NCBI GenBank assembly: GCA_965243345.1
Contig: CBDEUR010000003.1
Coordinates: 496,001-560,000 of the forward strand
Direction of reading: 5' to 3'
DNA from: Bin52 sp965243345
Lineage (GTDB): Bacteria; Pseudomonadota; Alphaproteobacteria; Thalassobaculales; Thalassobaculaceae
Length of the DNA stretch: 64,000 nt
Of the stretch, positions 52,785-61,428 are shown in pieces. The position numbers were made by a program, and so were the translations under genes. The number at the start of each line of letters is the position of its first letter. Positions within the stretch are counted from its first letter, which is position 1. A model generated the notes under the pieces. The model was given only the letters and a program-made list of their open reading frames with translations. It searched no databases and was not told the origin of the DNA.

Positions 52785-53459
52785 ATGGACGATTTGCTCG
52801 ACAATGCTTTCGACATCGCGGTCTTCGCAACCGTCCTTGTATCCGGACTGCACGCCTACTGGCGCGGCTTCGTTCGCGAAGCCCTCAACATCGTCGCATG
52901 GATCGTGGCGATCTATGCCGGCATCCAGCTGTATCCGCAACTGGCGCCGTTCGTGCTCGAATACGTGACGAGCGTGACCGCGGCGAACTGGATTGCCGGC
53001 GTGGCCAGCGGCATCGGTGTCCTCCTGCTGCTTTCGGTGGTGGTCTACCAGCTGGTGCGCCTGCTGCGACGCGCCGGGGTCGGGGCGGTGGACCGGTCGC
53101 TCGGTTTCCTGTTCGGCCTGATTCGCGGCGCCGTGCTGGTCTCGGCGTGCTTCCTGGTTCTCCAGCAGGTGGTCCCCAGCGAGCGGGACTACCCCGACTG
53201 GATGCGGTCCGCCGGGAGCTATCCCATGATGCGGGCCGGTGCCGGCCTGCTGGCCAATCTGGTTCCGCCGCACCTGCGCGAACACCTGCTCACCGTGCAG
53301 GGCGATGGTCCCGAGGCGGCCAGGGAACGCCAGCGGACCTACGAGCGGCTGGTGGATCCACCGGTCGCGCCGGGCGGGACTGCTGAAGCCGGGCGGGAGA
53401 AAGGGTACACTGAGACCGAGCGCGACGCCTTGACCGATGCACTGAGGCAGCTGAGGTGA
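52785..53459 (+). CDS. cvpA: CvpA family protein
   Basis: The 224-aa protein has four membrane segments and the CvpA core ATVLVSGLHAYWRGFVREALNIVAW (diagnostic YWRGFVREALNIVAW), followed by a glycine-rich AVDRSLGFLFGLIRGAVLV segment. CvpA is needed for colicin V production in E. coli and for envelope resistance. It usually precedes purF, as here. The C-terminal 60 residues are cytoplasmic and charged. Confidence 0.92.
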   Translation: MDDLLDNAFDIAVFATVLVSGLHAYWRGFVREALNIVAWIVAIYAGIQLYPQLAPFVLEYVTSVTAANWIAGVASGIGVLLLLSVVVYQLVRLLRRAGVGAVDRSLGFLFGLIRGAVLVSACFLVLQQVVPSERDYPDWMRSAGSYPMMRAGAGLLANLVPPHLREHLLTVQGDGPEAARERQRTYERLVDPPVAPGGTAEAGREKGYTETERDALTDALRQLR

Positions 53460-53487
53460 GCCGGCGCCATCAGCGGGAGGAGGGGAC

Positions 53488-53529
53488 ATGAGACTCGAAA
53501 CGAGGTCTTTTGCCCGAAAATGTCCATGA
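53488..53529 (+). CDS. 13-codon leader ORF overlapping purF
   Basis: ATG at 53488 follows a very strong GGGAGGAGGGG site and encodes MRLETRSFARKCP. Its TGA overlaps an in-frame ATG of purF at 53526 as ATGA. The purF ATGs themselves lack a comparable ribosome site, so purF is likely translated by ribosomes finishing this leader. Confidence 0.45.
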   Translation: MRLETRSFARKCP

Positions 53530-54998
53530 CCCGGCCGCGCGACAGCTTCCGGACACGGGATGATGATCACCTGGGCGAGGAGTGCGCGATCTTCGGCATC
53601 TTCGGATCGCCCGACGCCGGAGCGAACACCGCACTCGGCCTGCACGCGCTGCAGCACCGGGGCCAGGAGGCGACCGGTATCGTGAGCTGGGATGGCCGGC
53701 AGTTCCGCAGCCACCGCGGCCTCGGCCACGTCGCCGACAACTTCGGAGCGGGTGCCTCCGGCGTGCTTGACCAGGTGGCCGGTCACGCCGCCGTCGGGCA
53801 CAACCGCTATTCCACCACCGGTGGCGGCAACCTGCGCAACGTCCAGCCGCTGTTCGCGGAGACTGAACTGGGCGGACTGGCGCTCAGCCACAACGGCAAC
53901 CTGACCAATGCCCAGGACCTCCGCCGCAGCCTGGTACGGCGCGGGTGCCTGTTCCAGTCCACCACCGACACCGAGATCATCATCCACCTCATCGCCCGCA
54001 GTCCGGGCCGGTCCCAGGTGGACCGGATCATCGACGCACTGCACCAGGTCGAGGGCGCCTATTCCCTGGTGCTGCTGACCCCGGACTCGGTGATCGGCGT
54101 GCGCGATCCGCTCGGCGTGCGTCCACTGGTGCTGGGCCGGCTCGGCGATGCCCTGGTACTGGCGTCGGAGACCTGTGCGTTCGACATCCTCGGCGCCCGG
54201 TTCATCCGCGAACTGAAACCCGGGGAGATGGTGATCCTGTCGGAAGACGGGGTCGAGTCGCTGAGCCCGTTTCCCACCAGGCCCGGCCGGTTCTGCATCT
54301 TCGAGTACATCTACTTCTCGCGCCCCGACAGCATCGTCGAGGGTCGCGGCGTCTACGAGGCGCGCAAGGCCATCGGGTCCGAGCTCGCGGACGAAAGCCC
54401 GGTCGATGTCGACATCGTGGTGCCGATCCCCGATTCGGGGGTTCCGGCGGCCATCGGCTATTCGGAACGTTCCGGAATCCGGTTCGAACTCGGCATCGTT
54501 CGCAACCACTACGTCGGGCGCACCTTCATCCAGCCATCCGACCAGGACCGTCATCTCGGTGTCAGGCTCAAGCACAGCGCCAACAGGGCGGTGATCGCGG
54601 GCAAGCGGGTCCTGCTGCTGGACGATTCGATCGTACGCGGCACCACCTCGACCAGGATCGTCGAGATGGTGCGTGCGGCCGGTGCCAGCGAGGTGCACAT
54701 GAGAATTGCCAGTCCGCCCACCACCCATTCCTGCTTTTACGGTGTGGACACGCCGGAGCGGGACAAGCTGCTGGCCGCCCGGTTCTCGGTGGAGGAAATC
54801 GGCCGAGAGATCGGGGTCGACAGCCTCGCGTTCGTGTCGATCGACGGTCTGTACCGGGCAATGGGCGAGGCCGGGCGCGATGCCCGGCACCCGAGGTTCT
54901 GCGATGCCTGTTTCACCGGCGATTACCCGATCCGGCTGCGGGACCAGGAGGAGGGTGTGGCGCCGAAGCAGCTTTCGCTGCTCAGCGAGTTCGGGTGA
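53520..54998 (+). CDS. purF: amidophosphoribosyltransferase
   Basis: The protein of 492 aa makes phosphoribosylamine in the first step of purine synthesis. The Ntn nucleophile Cys follows a short propeptide (DHLGEECAIFGIFG, about residue 22). HNRYSTTGGGNLRN and the PRPP loop VLLLDDSIVRGTTS are clear. Extra Cys residues (HSCFYG, RFCDACF) match the 4Fe-4S Bacillus type. It starts at 53520 or at 53526, the latter coupled to the 13-codon leader. It follows cvpA in the common cvpA-purF pair. Confidence 0.95.
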   Translation: MSMTRPRDSFRTRDDDHLGEECAIFGIFGSPDAGANTALGLHALQHRGQEATGIVSWDGRQFRSHRGLGHVADNFGAGASGVLDQVAGHAAVGHNRYSTTGGGNLRNVQPLFAETELGGLALSHNGNLTNAQDLRRSLVRRGCLFQSTTDTEIIIHLIARSPGRSQVDRIIDALHQVEGAYSLVLLTPDSVIGVRDPLGVRPLVLGRLGDALVLASETCAFDILGARFIRELKPGEMVILSEDGVESLSPFPTRPGRFCIFEYIYFSRPDSIVEGRGVYEARKAIGSELADESPVDVDIVVPIPDSGVPAAIGYSERSGIRFELGIVRNHYVGRTFIQPSDQDRHLGVRLKHSANRAVIAGKRVLLLDDSIVRGTTSTRIVEMVRAAGASEVHMRIASPPTTHSCFYGVDTPERDKLLAARFSVEEIGREIGVDSLAFVSIDGLYRAMGEAGRDARHPRFCDACFTGDYPIRLRDQEEGVAPKQLSLLSEFG

Positions 54999-55031
54999 TC
55001 GCGGCACGGCGTGCATGAGGGGGAGGCGGGG

Positions 55032-55733
55032 ATGACCGGTCTTGACGGCCGTATCGCGCTGGTTACCGGAGCGTCGCGCGGGATCGGTGCGACGCTTGCC
55101 CGGGCGTTTGCCGCCGCCGGCGCCCACGTGATCCTGACCGCGCGGACCGTGGGCGGGCTCGAGGAGGTCGACGACGACATCCGTGCCGCCGGGGGAACCG
55201 CCAGCCTGGTCGAGATGGATCTGCGCGACGGTCCGGCCATCGACCGGCTCGGCGCCCGGATACACGAACGCTGGAGCCGGCTCGACATCCTCATCGCCAA
55301 CGCCGGCGTCCTCGGAACCCTCACCCCGCTGCCGCACCAGGACCCGGACGAGTGGGACGAGGTCGTCGCGGTCAATCTCACCGCCAACCTGCGGCTGATC
55401 CGTTCGCTTGATCCGCTGTTGCGGATGTCGGATGCGCCGCGAGCGATCTTCGTTTCCTCGGGCGCGGCCCGGATCTGCCGGCCCTACTGGGGAGCCTACG
55501 CGGTCACCAAGGCGGCTCTCGATGCCATGGTCCGGGTCTATGCGGCGGAGAACGAGCGCTCGGCGCTCAGGATCAACATCGTCAATCCGGGGGCGACGAG
55601 GACCGGAATGCGTGCCGCCGCGTTTCCGGGCGAGGACCCGATGAGCCTGAAGACGCCCGATGCGCTGGTTCCGCTGTTCCTCGAGCTCGCGTCACCGGCC
55701 TCGACGCGGCACGGCGAACTGATCGACGCGTAG
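55032..55733 (+). CDS. short-chain dehydrogenase/reductase
   Basis: The 233-aa SDR has the cofactor motif TGASRGIG, LIANAGVLG in place of NNAG, a catalytic Ser in FVSSGAAR, and YAVTKAALDAM (Tyr-x3-Lys). The family order is intact, so it should be an active NAD(P)-dependent oxidoreductase, but the substrate is unknown. It directly follows purF, an arrangement seen in many Alphaproteobacteria. The ATG at 55032 has GGGAGG upstream. Confidence 0.9.
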   Translation: MTGLDGRIALVTGASRGIGATLARAFAAAGAHVILTARTVGGLEEVDDDIRAAGGTASLVEMDLRDGPAIDRLGARIHERWSRLDILIANAGVLGTLTPLPHQDPDEWDEVVAVNLTANLRLIRSLDPLLRMSDAPRAIFVSSGAARICRPYWGAYAVTKAALDAMVRVYAAENERSALRINIVNPGATRTGMRAAAFPGEDPMSLKTPDALVPLFLELASPASTRHGELIDA

Positions 55734-55739
55734 GCCCGG

Positions 55740-57095
55740 TCAGTCGGTCTGATCGTCGTAGGGATTGCGGCCGCGACGCAGCGCGAACCGTATCGGGACC
55801 GCCGGCAGGTCGAAACTGTCCCGCAGGTCGTTGACCAGATAGCGGACATAGGAAGCCGGCAGCATGTCCGGCTGGCTGCAGAAACAGGCGAAGGAGGGCG
55901 GCCGGGTCCGCACCTGGGTGACGTAGCGCAGGCGGATCCTCCGGCCACGGGACATCGGCGGCGCATGGCGCTCGAGAGCCGAGTTCAGCCAGCGGTTCAG
56001 CTGTGCCGTGGGGACCCGGTGGTTCCAGGTGCGATAGACGCTGCGCACCTCCTCCAGCACCCGGTCCAGCCCCCGCCGGTGCAGCGCCGAGATCGTCACC
56101 CATGGCAGGTCACGGACCTGGGGAAGCGAATCAGCGAGCCGTTCGCGGACCGCGCGGATGACCGCGGGCCGGTCCGATGCCGCGTCCCACTTGTTGACGG
56201 CGAGCACCAGTGCGCGTCCTTCCTCGACCACCATGCGCGCGATGGCGAGATCCTGTCTTTCCAGCACCATGTTCGCGTCGGTGACCAGGACCACCACATG
56301 CGCAAACCGGATTGTCCGGATGGTGTCGGTGACCGACGCCCGTTCGAGACGGTGCGTGATCCGGCTTCGCCGGCGCATCCCGGCCGTGTCAACCAGCATG
56401 ATCGGCTGGTCACGCCAGTGCCATCGCACCTCGATGGAGTCGCGGGTAATCCCGGCCTCCGGTCCGGTCAGGACCCGGTTCTCGCCGAGAAAGGCGTTGA
56501 TCAGGGTCGACTTGCCGACATTGGGCCGCCCGACCACCGCCAGGCGTATGACGCCGTCCGTCTCCGCGTCTTCGTCGTCTTTGGCCGGGATGGCATCGTG
56601 GCGCTCGGTGCACTCGCGAATTGCCTGGTAGAGGTCGGCCATGCCTTCGCCGTGCTCGGCCGAGATCGGGACCGGTTCTCCGAGCCCGAGCGCGAACGCG
56701 TCCATCAGACCGGCCTGTCCGGCCGATCCCTCGCACTTGTTGGCAACCAGGATCGCCTCGCCGCCCTCGCGTCGCAGCCAGCGCGCAAAATGCGCGTCCA
56801 GCGGCGTGATCCCGGCCCGCGCGTCGATCAGCAGGAGGGCGATGTCGGCGTCGGCGACCGCCCGTTCGGTCTGGCGCTGCATCCGGCCCTCGAGGGCATC
56901 GTCATCGGCATCCTCGAGTCCGGCCGTGTCGAACAGGCGGAACTCGAGATCGGCGATCCGGCCGGTTCCCTCGCGCCGGTCCCTGGTCACGCCCGGCGTG
57001 TCGTCCACCAGGGCGACGCGACGCCCGACCAGCCGGTTGAACAGGGTCGACTTGCCGACATTGGGACGACCGATGATGGCGATGGTCACGGTCAT
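55740..57095 (-). CDS. der: ribosome-associated GTPase Der (EngA)
   Basis: The 451-aa protein has two tandem G domains, each with the GRPNVGKST motif (start near residues 9 and 188), the DTPG/DTAG switch elements, and NKCEG and NKWD specificity motifs, then a KH-like C-terminal domain. Der acts in 50S assembly. It is the last gene of the yfgM-bamB-der group, in the same order as in E. coli, and is convergent with the SDR gene (6-bp gap). Confidence 0.96.
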   Translation of the reverse strand: MTVTIAIIGRPNVGKSTLFNRLVGRRVALVDDTPGVTRDRREGTGRIADLEFRLFDTAGLEDADDDALEGRMQRQTERAVADADIALLLIDARAGITPLDAHFARWLRREGGEAILVANKCEGSAGQAGLMDAFALGLGEPVPISAEHGEGMADLYQAIRECTERHDAIPAKDDEDAETDGVIRLAVVGRPNVGKSTLINAFLGENRVLTGPEAGITRDSIEVRWHWRDQPIMLVDTAGMRRRSRITHRLERASVTDTIRTIRFAHVVVLVTDANMVLERQDLAIARMVVEEGRALVLAVNKWDAASDRPAVIRAVRERLADSLPQVRDLPWVTISALHRRGLDRVLEEVRSVYRTWNHRVPTAQLNRWLNSALERHAPPMSRGRRIRLRYVTQVRTRPPSFACFCSQPDMLPASYVRYLVNDLRDSFDLPAVPIRFALRRGRNPYDDQTD

Positions 57096-57112
57096 GGTGC
57101 CGCACCCGGCTG

Positions 57113-58489
57113 CTAGCGGTAGGCGGTGAGCCGGCCGTTGTCTGTCAGGACGTAGAGTGTTCCATCCGCAACCACCGGGGACACATGAACGGCGTCGTCA
57201 AGCTCGATCGTCCCGGCGATCGCCCCGGTCTCGGCCGAGAGCACGGCAAGCGTGCCCTCGGAGCTTGCCACCAGCACCGATCCGCTCACCAGCACCGGCC
57301 CGACATGGGTGATCGGATCTTCCCGGTCCTCCTCGTCACGGTAGCGCGGCAGCTGGGTGATCCAGCGGACCCTGCCCTGGTCACGGGTGAGGCAAATGAC
57401 CTCGGCCTGGTTGGAGACCAGGAACACGAAGTTGCCGGCAACCCACGGCGTCTGGGTGCTGCCGACGGGACTGTCCCAGATCCTGGTGCCGGTCCGGAAG
57501 TCGAGTGCGGAGGTGCGGCCCGAGTGGCTGACCGCGATCACACGGTCGTCGTCGATGACCGGGTCGCCGCGGATGTCGGCGAGACTGGCCACGCTGGTCG
57601 ACCGGCGCACGCGGCGCAGGCTGTCGATCCAGAACACCCGGCCGGTGCCCGCGGCAAGGGCGTAGATCTCGCCCGAGGAGTAGGGGACCGCGACGATGGC
57701 GTCCCGGACCGCCGGGTTGGCGTTGCCGAGAAGTGCCGTGACTTCCGATATCCCGGAGTGAACCCAGAACCGTTCGCCGGTCCTGGCGGAGAAGGCGACC
57801 GCCTGGTTGTCGATGGTGATCACGTAGACCTGGTCATCGCTCCAGGTCGGGGCGCTCCTGACCGGCCCGGGCGCATTCGCCGTCCATACCACGTCCCCGT
57901 TCTCCGGCGACATCGCCCGAATGGTCCCGGCGCCGTTGGCAACGAAGACCAGTCCGCCCCCGGTCGTGATCCCGCCCGCAAACGCCACCTCTTCCTCTTC
58001 GGGCGTTGCCGTCTCCCGTTCCCACAACCGCTGCCCGGTCGCGGCATTGAAGGCCGAGAGCAGTCCCTCGCGGTCGAGGGTGTAGATGCGGCCGTCGGCG
58101 ACCACCGGGGAGGCCAGTATCTGGGTTTCGCTGCTCGACCCGGTGCCGATATCCACGTCCCAGATTTCCCCGGGGCTTGTCGGGCCGACGAGGTGTCCCA
58201 TGACATTGGCCGCATTGCCGCCGGGCTGCGGCCAGTCGGGGTTGCGGACAGCAGGAGGAAGTGTCACCGGCAACGAGGCAACCAGCGGGTCGACGCCGAG
58301 GCTCTCGCCGAGGCTGAGGATCGCGATTCGTTCGCCCTCGAGCGGTGCGGCGCTGTCGGTCTCGCCCAGGAAGCCGAGATCGCAGCCGGCAAGCAGCAGG
58401 ACCGGGAGCAGGAGCGGGGGGAGACGCAGCAAGCGGTGCGTTCGACGGTGCGAAATCGCGCCCGTATCGTCAGGACGCGGGAAGTGCAT
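57113..58489 (-). CDS. bamB: PQQ-like beta-propeller lipoprotein, BamB-like
   Basis: The 458-aa protein starts with a lipoprotein signal ending LLLAGC (Cys near residue 36) and continues as an eight-bladed beta-propeller of PQQ-like repeats, e.g. SPVVADGRIYTLDREGLLSAF and VLVASSEGTLAVLSAETG. By position between yfgM and der and by fold it is BamB, a helper lipoprotein of the outer-membrane assembly complex. It overlaps the upstream TPR-protein gene by 20 bp. Confidence 0.88.
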   Translation of the reverse strand: MHFPRPDDTGAISHRRTHRLLRLPPLLLPVLLLAGCDLGFLGETDSAAPLEGERIAILSLGESLGVDPLVASLPVTLPPAVRNPDWPQPGGNAANVMGHLVGPTSPGEIWDVDIGTGSSSETQILASPVVADGRIYTLDREGLLSAFNAATGQRLWERETATPEEEEVAFAGGITTGGGLVFVANGAGTIRAMSPENGDVVWTANAPGPVRSAPTWSDDQVYVITIDNQAVAFSARTGERFWVHSGISEVTALLGNANPAVRDAIVAVPYSSGEIYALAAGTGRVFWIDSLRRVRRSTSVASLADIRGDPVIDDDRVIAVSHSGRTSALDFRTGTRIWDSPVGSTQTPWVAGNFVFLVSNQAEVICLTRDQGRVRWITQLPRYRDEEDREDPITHVGPVLVSGSVLVASSEGTLAVLSAETGAIAGTIELDDAVHVSPVVADGTLYVLTDNGRLTAYR

Positions 58490-59117
58490 GCAGCAACTCG
58501 GTCACCCGGGCGCGCATGCGCTGGGGTGTTCGGGCATCGTCTGACAGGGTTTCCAGGGTCTCCCTCGCGCGCGCGGTTTCACCTGATGACAGCCACAGCA
58601 GCGCCTTCAGTTCGAGCGCCATCGGGCGCCATGTGCTCCCGACGGCGGCGAGCCTGTCGAGGTCGCGGTGCAACTCGTCGGGTGCCGCGGTCTCGAGCCG
58701 GGCCGAGACCGATCCGAGCCTGGCAAGGTCGCGAAGCACCAGCGGTGCATCCTCGTCCTCGATCACCTCCCGCCAGGCGATCATCGCGCCCTCGACGTCG
58801 CCCGCGCGCGCGGCAAGCGCCGCCTGCTGCAGCCGGGCGAGGACCGCGTAACCCGTGCTTCCTTCCACTGCAAGCGTGCCGAGCGCAGTCAGAGCCGCAT
58901 CGGTCTCGCCGGCGGCGGCAAGGCCGCGCCCCTCGTCGTAGGCGGCCGACTCCTCGGCCCGGACCGTCCTGTCGTAGTATTGCCAGTAGCGCCAGCCCCC
59001 GACCGCGGCCACGATGAGGACCGCAGCGGCAATCACCAGCCAGCCGTATTGCTTCCACAGGCGCGCGGCGCGGTCCTGGCGAAGTTCCTCGTCGATTTCC
59101 CTGAAGATGTCGGCCAC
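58470..59117 (-). CDS. YfgM-like TPR membrane protein
   Basis: The 215-aa protein has a cytoplasmic start (ADIFREIDEELRQDRAARLWKQY), one membrane segment (WLVIAAAVLIVAAVGGW, residues 25-45) and a periplasmic TPR-like helical region. This is the TPR_21/YfgM architecture; YfgM relates SecYEG to periplasmic chaperones in E. coli. The GTG at 59117 is the best start. It begins the minus-strand yfgM-bamB-der operon. Confidence 0.87.
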   Translation of the reverse strand: MADIFREIDEELRQDRAARLWKQYGWLVIAAAVLIVAAVGGWRYWQYYDRTVRAEESAAYDEGRGLAAAGETDAALTALGTLAVEGSTGYAVLARLQQAALAARAGDVEGAMIAWREVIEDEDAPLVLRDLARLGSVSARLETAAPDELHRDLDRLAAVGSTWRPMALELKALLWLSSGETARARETLETLSDDARTPQRMRARVTELLHALPAS

Positions 59118-59748
59118 GGGACTGTCCGCCTTGTGATCCGATACTGCCTGTCTGCCCGGTTCCGACGGGCGCGGCAGACTACGCCCGCACCATGGCAAAA
59201 GCAATCGACTGCGCTGCCCTGCTCCCGTCCCTATCCCGGCGAGGCGGGCATCCCGGGCCCGGATGTCCCGGCGGCGTGTCGCGACGTGATGCGGATGTGG
59301 ACCAGGGTCCGGCTCCTGGCGATCTGCCCCACTTCCGACTGGAAGCCGGAACAGGTGAGTGCCACACTGATTTCCCAGTGAGTGAAACCGATGCAACACC
59401 ACGCCCTGCCACATGCCGGGGACGCGTATCGACTGCTCGAGGACAGGTCCGGATCGCCGGTACCGCACCCCTGTCGCCCGTGCGCAGTCGGCACTGCGAT
59501 CAGGCGCGGACACGACCGGAGCGCTGTCGGGTGAACGGTGCGACCGCGCACCACCCCCGGCCTGCGAGCCCGCGGCCGCGACACGGCGCTGAACGTGAGC
59601 GAATTCCGGTGACCCCCGCCCTGGCGACCTGCGGCCCGCAGGGCCGCATGGGTTTCCGGGCGGGTGCCGGAGAAGCACCCGCGCGGCGGGACCGCGCCGG
59701 GTGCGGTACGGATCCGTGGACGGGCCGGGCTGCTGTGCCTGTCATGAC
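59118..59748. other. intergenic stretch upstream of the GMC gene
   Basis: The half next to the yfgM-like gene holds its promoter region. The half from about 59444 is the first copy of a 4.19-kb-spaced duplication described separately. Open frames in it are not conserved between the two copies, so I see no gene. Confidence 0.5.
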
Positions 59749-59810
59749 ATGACGTCGATGGTCCCGCGTTTCGACGACGAATTCGACTACGTGATCGTGG
59801 GGTCGGGGTC
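59444..59810 (+). repeat. duplicated GMC upstream region, copy 1
   Basis: From CAGGTCC at 59444 through the first codons of the GMC gene, the sequence aligns to 63633-64000 with an offset of 4189-4190 bp. Only one single-base net gap was found. Identity is clearly high by eye in the non-coding part as well as in the start of the gene. The end lies beyond the window. Confidence 0.85.
59660..59682 (+). promoter_or_regulatory. conserved hairpin before GMC gene 1
   Basis: GCGGGTGC pairs with GCACCCGC around the loop CGGAGAA, 66 bp before the ATG. The same hairpin occurs before the second GMC copy with loop AGGAGAA and one wobble pair. Confidence 0.5.
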
Positions 59811-61428
59811 TGCCGGCTCGGTGCTGGCAGCCCGGCTCTCCGAGGACGGGCGCTCGCGGGTGCTGGTCCTCGAACACGGCGGCACCGATGCCGGACCACT
59901 CATCCAGATGCCGGCGGCGCTGCCCTTCCCGAGGAACATGGCCCGCTACGACTGGGGCTACGTCACCGATCCCGAACCCGGTCTCGGCGGGAGGCGGCTT
60001 GCAACCCCGCGCGGCAAGGTCGTCGGCGGGTCGTCCTCGATCAACGGCATGGTCTACGTGCGCGGCCACGCCTGCGACTTCGACGCCTGGGAGGCCGCGG
60101 GCGCGGCCGGCTGGGGCTACCGCCACGTGCTCGGGTACTTCCGGCGCATGGAGCAGGCCCATGGCGGCGATGCGGGCTGGCGCGGCAGCGATGGCCCGCT
60201 TCACGTTGCGCGCGGGGCCATGGCGAACCCGCTCTATGGCGCCTTCATCCAGGCCGGCGGCGAGGCCGGCTACGGCATCACCGGGGACTACAACGGCGAG
60301 CGCCAGGAAGGCTTCGGCGCGATGGAAATGACGGTCTGGCGAGGCCGGCGCTGGTCTGCCGCCAACGCCTACCTGAAGCCCGCCCTGCGCCGGCGCAACC
60401 TCGAGCTGCGCACCCGCTGCCACGCCAACCGGGTGCTGATCGAGCAGGGCAGGGCGGTCGGGGTCGAGTACGAGACTGCCGGTTCGCCGCGCTGCGTGCG
60501 CGCCCGTGCCGAGGTGATCCTCTGCGCCTCGGCGATCAATTCGCCGAAGCTGCTCATGCAGTCGGGCATCGGGCCCGCAGCGCATCTCGGCGAACACGGC
60601 CTGGCGGTCATCGCCGACCGACCCGGTGTCGGCGCGAACCTGCAGGACCATCTCGAGATCTATCTGCAGGTGTCGTGCCGCCGGCCGGTCACGCTGTACC
60701 GCCACTGGAACCCGCTTTCCAAGGCGCTGATCGGCGCGCGCTGGCTGCTGTCCGGCACCGGTCCCGGCGCGACCAATCACTTCGAGGCGTGCGGCTTCAT
60801 CCGCTCACACGCCGGGGTGAAGTACCCGGACATCCAGTTTCACTTCCTGCCGCTTGCGGTGCGCTTCGACGGCCGCACTGCCACGGACGGACACGGGTTC
60901 CAGGTCCATGTCGGGCCGATGTGCTCACCCTCGCGCGGACGCATCCGGCTCGCCTCGGCCGATCCGCGCGCCGCACCCTCGATCCTGTTCAGCTACATGT
61001 CGCACGAACGGGACTGGTGCGCCTTCCGGGCCTGCGTCCGGCTTGCCCGCGAAGTCCTGGAACAGCCGGCAATGGCGCCCTATGCCGGCGCCGAGATCGC
61101 GCCCGGGTCAGCGGTCCGGAGCGACGAGGAGATCGACGGGTACGTGAGAAGCGCTGCCGAGAGCGCCTACCACCCCTGCGGAACCTGCCGCATGGGTTCC
61201 GCCGACGATGCCCATGCCGTGGTCGATCCCGAGTGCCGCGTGATCGGGGTCGACGGCCTCAGGGTTGCCGACAGTTCGATCTTCCCGCTGATCACCAACG
61301 GCAACCTCAATGCCCCCAGCATCATGGTTGGCGAGAAGGCGTCCGATCACATCCTCGGCCGCACGCCCCTGCCGGCCGCCAGCGAGCAGCCGTGGATCCA
61401 CCCCGACTGGCAGAACCGGCAACGCTGA
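59749..61428 (+). CDS. GMC family oxidoreductase (choline dehydrogenase-like)
   Basis: The 559-aa flavoprotein has the FAD motif DYVIVGSGSAGSVLAARLS, the GMC signature GGSSSINGMVYVRGHACDFD, the second signature SAINSPKLLMQSGIGPA, and the catalytic His region YHPCGTCRMG, then TNGNLNAPSIMVGEKASD. GMC enzymes oxidise alcohols, choline being one substrate, but the specificity here is open. I placed the start at 59749 because the downstream duplicate has ATG at the equivalent position and the conserved protein begins there. Confidence 0.9.
   Translation: MTSMVPRFDDEFDYVIVGSGSAGSVLAARLSEDGRSRVLVLEHGGTDAGPLIQMPAALPFPRNMARYDWGYVTDPEPGLGGRRLATPRGKVVGGSSSINGMVYVRGHACDFDAWEAAGAAGWGYRHVLGYFRRMEQAHGGDAGWRGSDGPLHVARGAMANPLYGAFIQAGGEAGYGITGDYNGERQEGFGAMEMTVWRGRRWSAANAYLKPALRRRNLELRTRCHANRVLIEQGRAVGVEYETAGSPRCVRARAEVILCASAINSPKLLMQSGIGPAAHLGEHGLAVIADRPGVGANLQDHLEIYLQVSCRRPVTLYRHWNPLSKALIGARWLLSGTGPGATNHFEACGFIRSHAGVKYPDIQFHFLPLAVRFDGRTATDGHGFQVHVGPMCSPSRGRIRLASADPRAAPSILFSYMSHERDWCAFRACVRLAREVLEQPAMAPYAGAEIAPGSAVRSDEEIDGYVRSAAESAYHPCGTCRMGSADDAHAVVDPECRVIGVDGLRVADSSIFPLITNGNLNAPSIMVGEKASDHILGRTPLPAASEQPWIHPDWQNRQR

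Noticed and set aside
51105..55337. A 1410-codon open frame on the minus strand
   Set aside because: Only its last 475 codons are protein-like (the MFS transporter). The rest lies antisense to cvpA, purF and the SDR gene and is a GC-driven shadow.
57185..59017. A 610-codon plus-strand frame opposite bamB and the yfgM-like gene
   Set aside because: No domains, and the minus-strand genes are well supported.
59500..59755. Minus-strand frame shared in part by both copies of the GMC upstream repeat
   Set aside because: The single-base gap between copies shifts the frame, so it is not conserved as protein.
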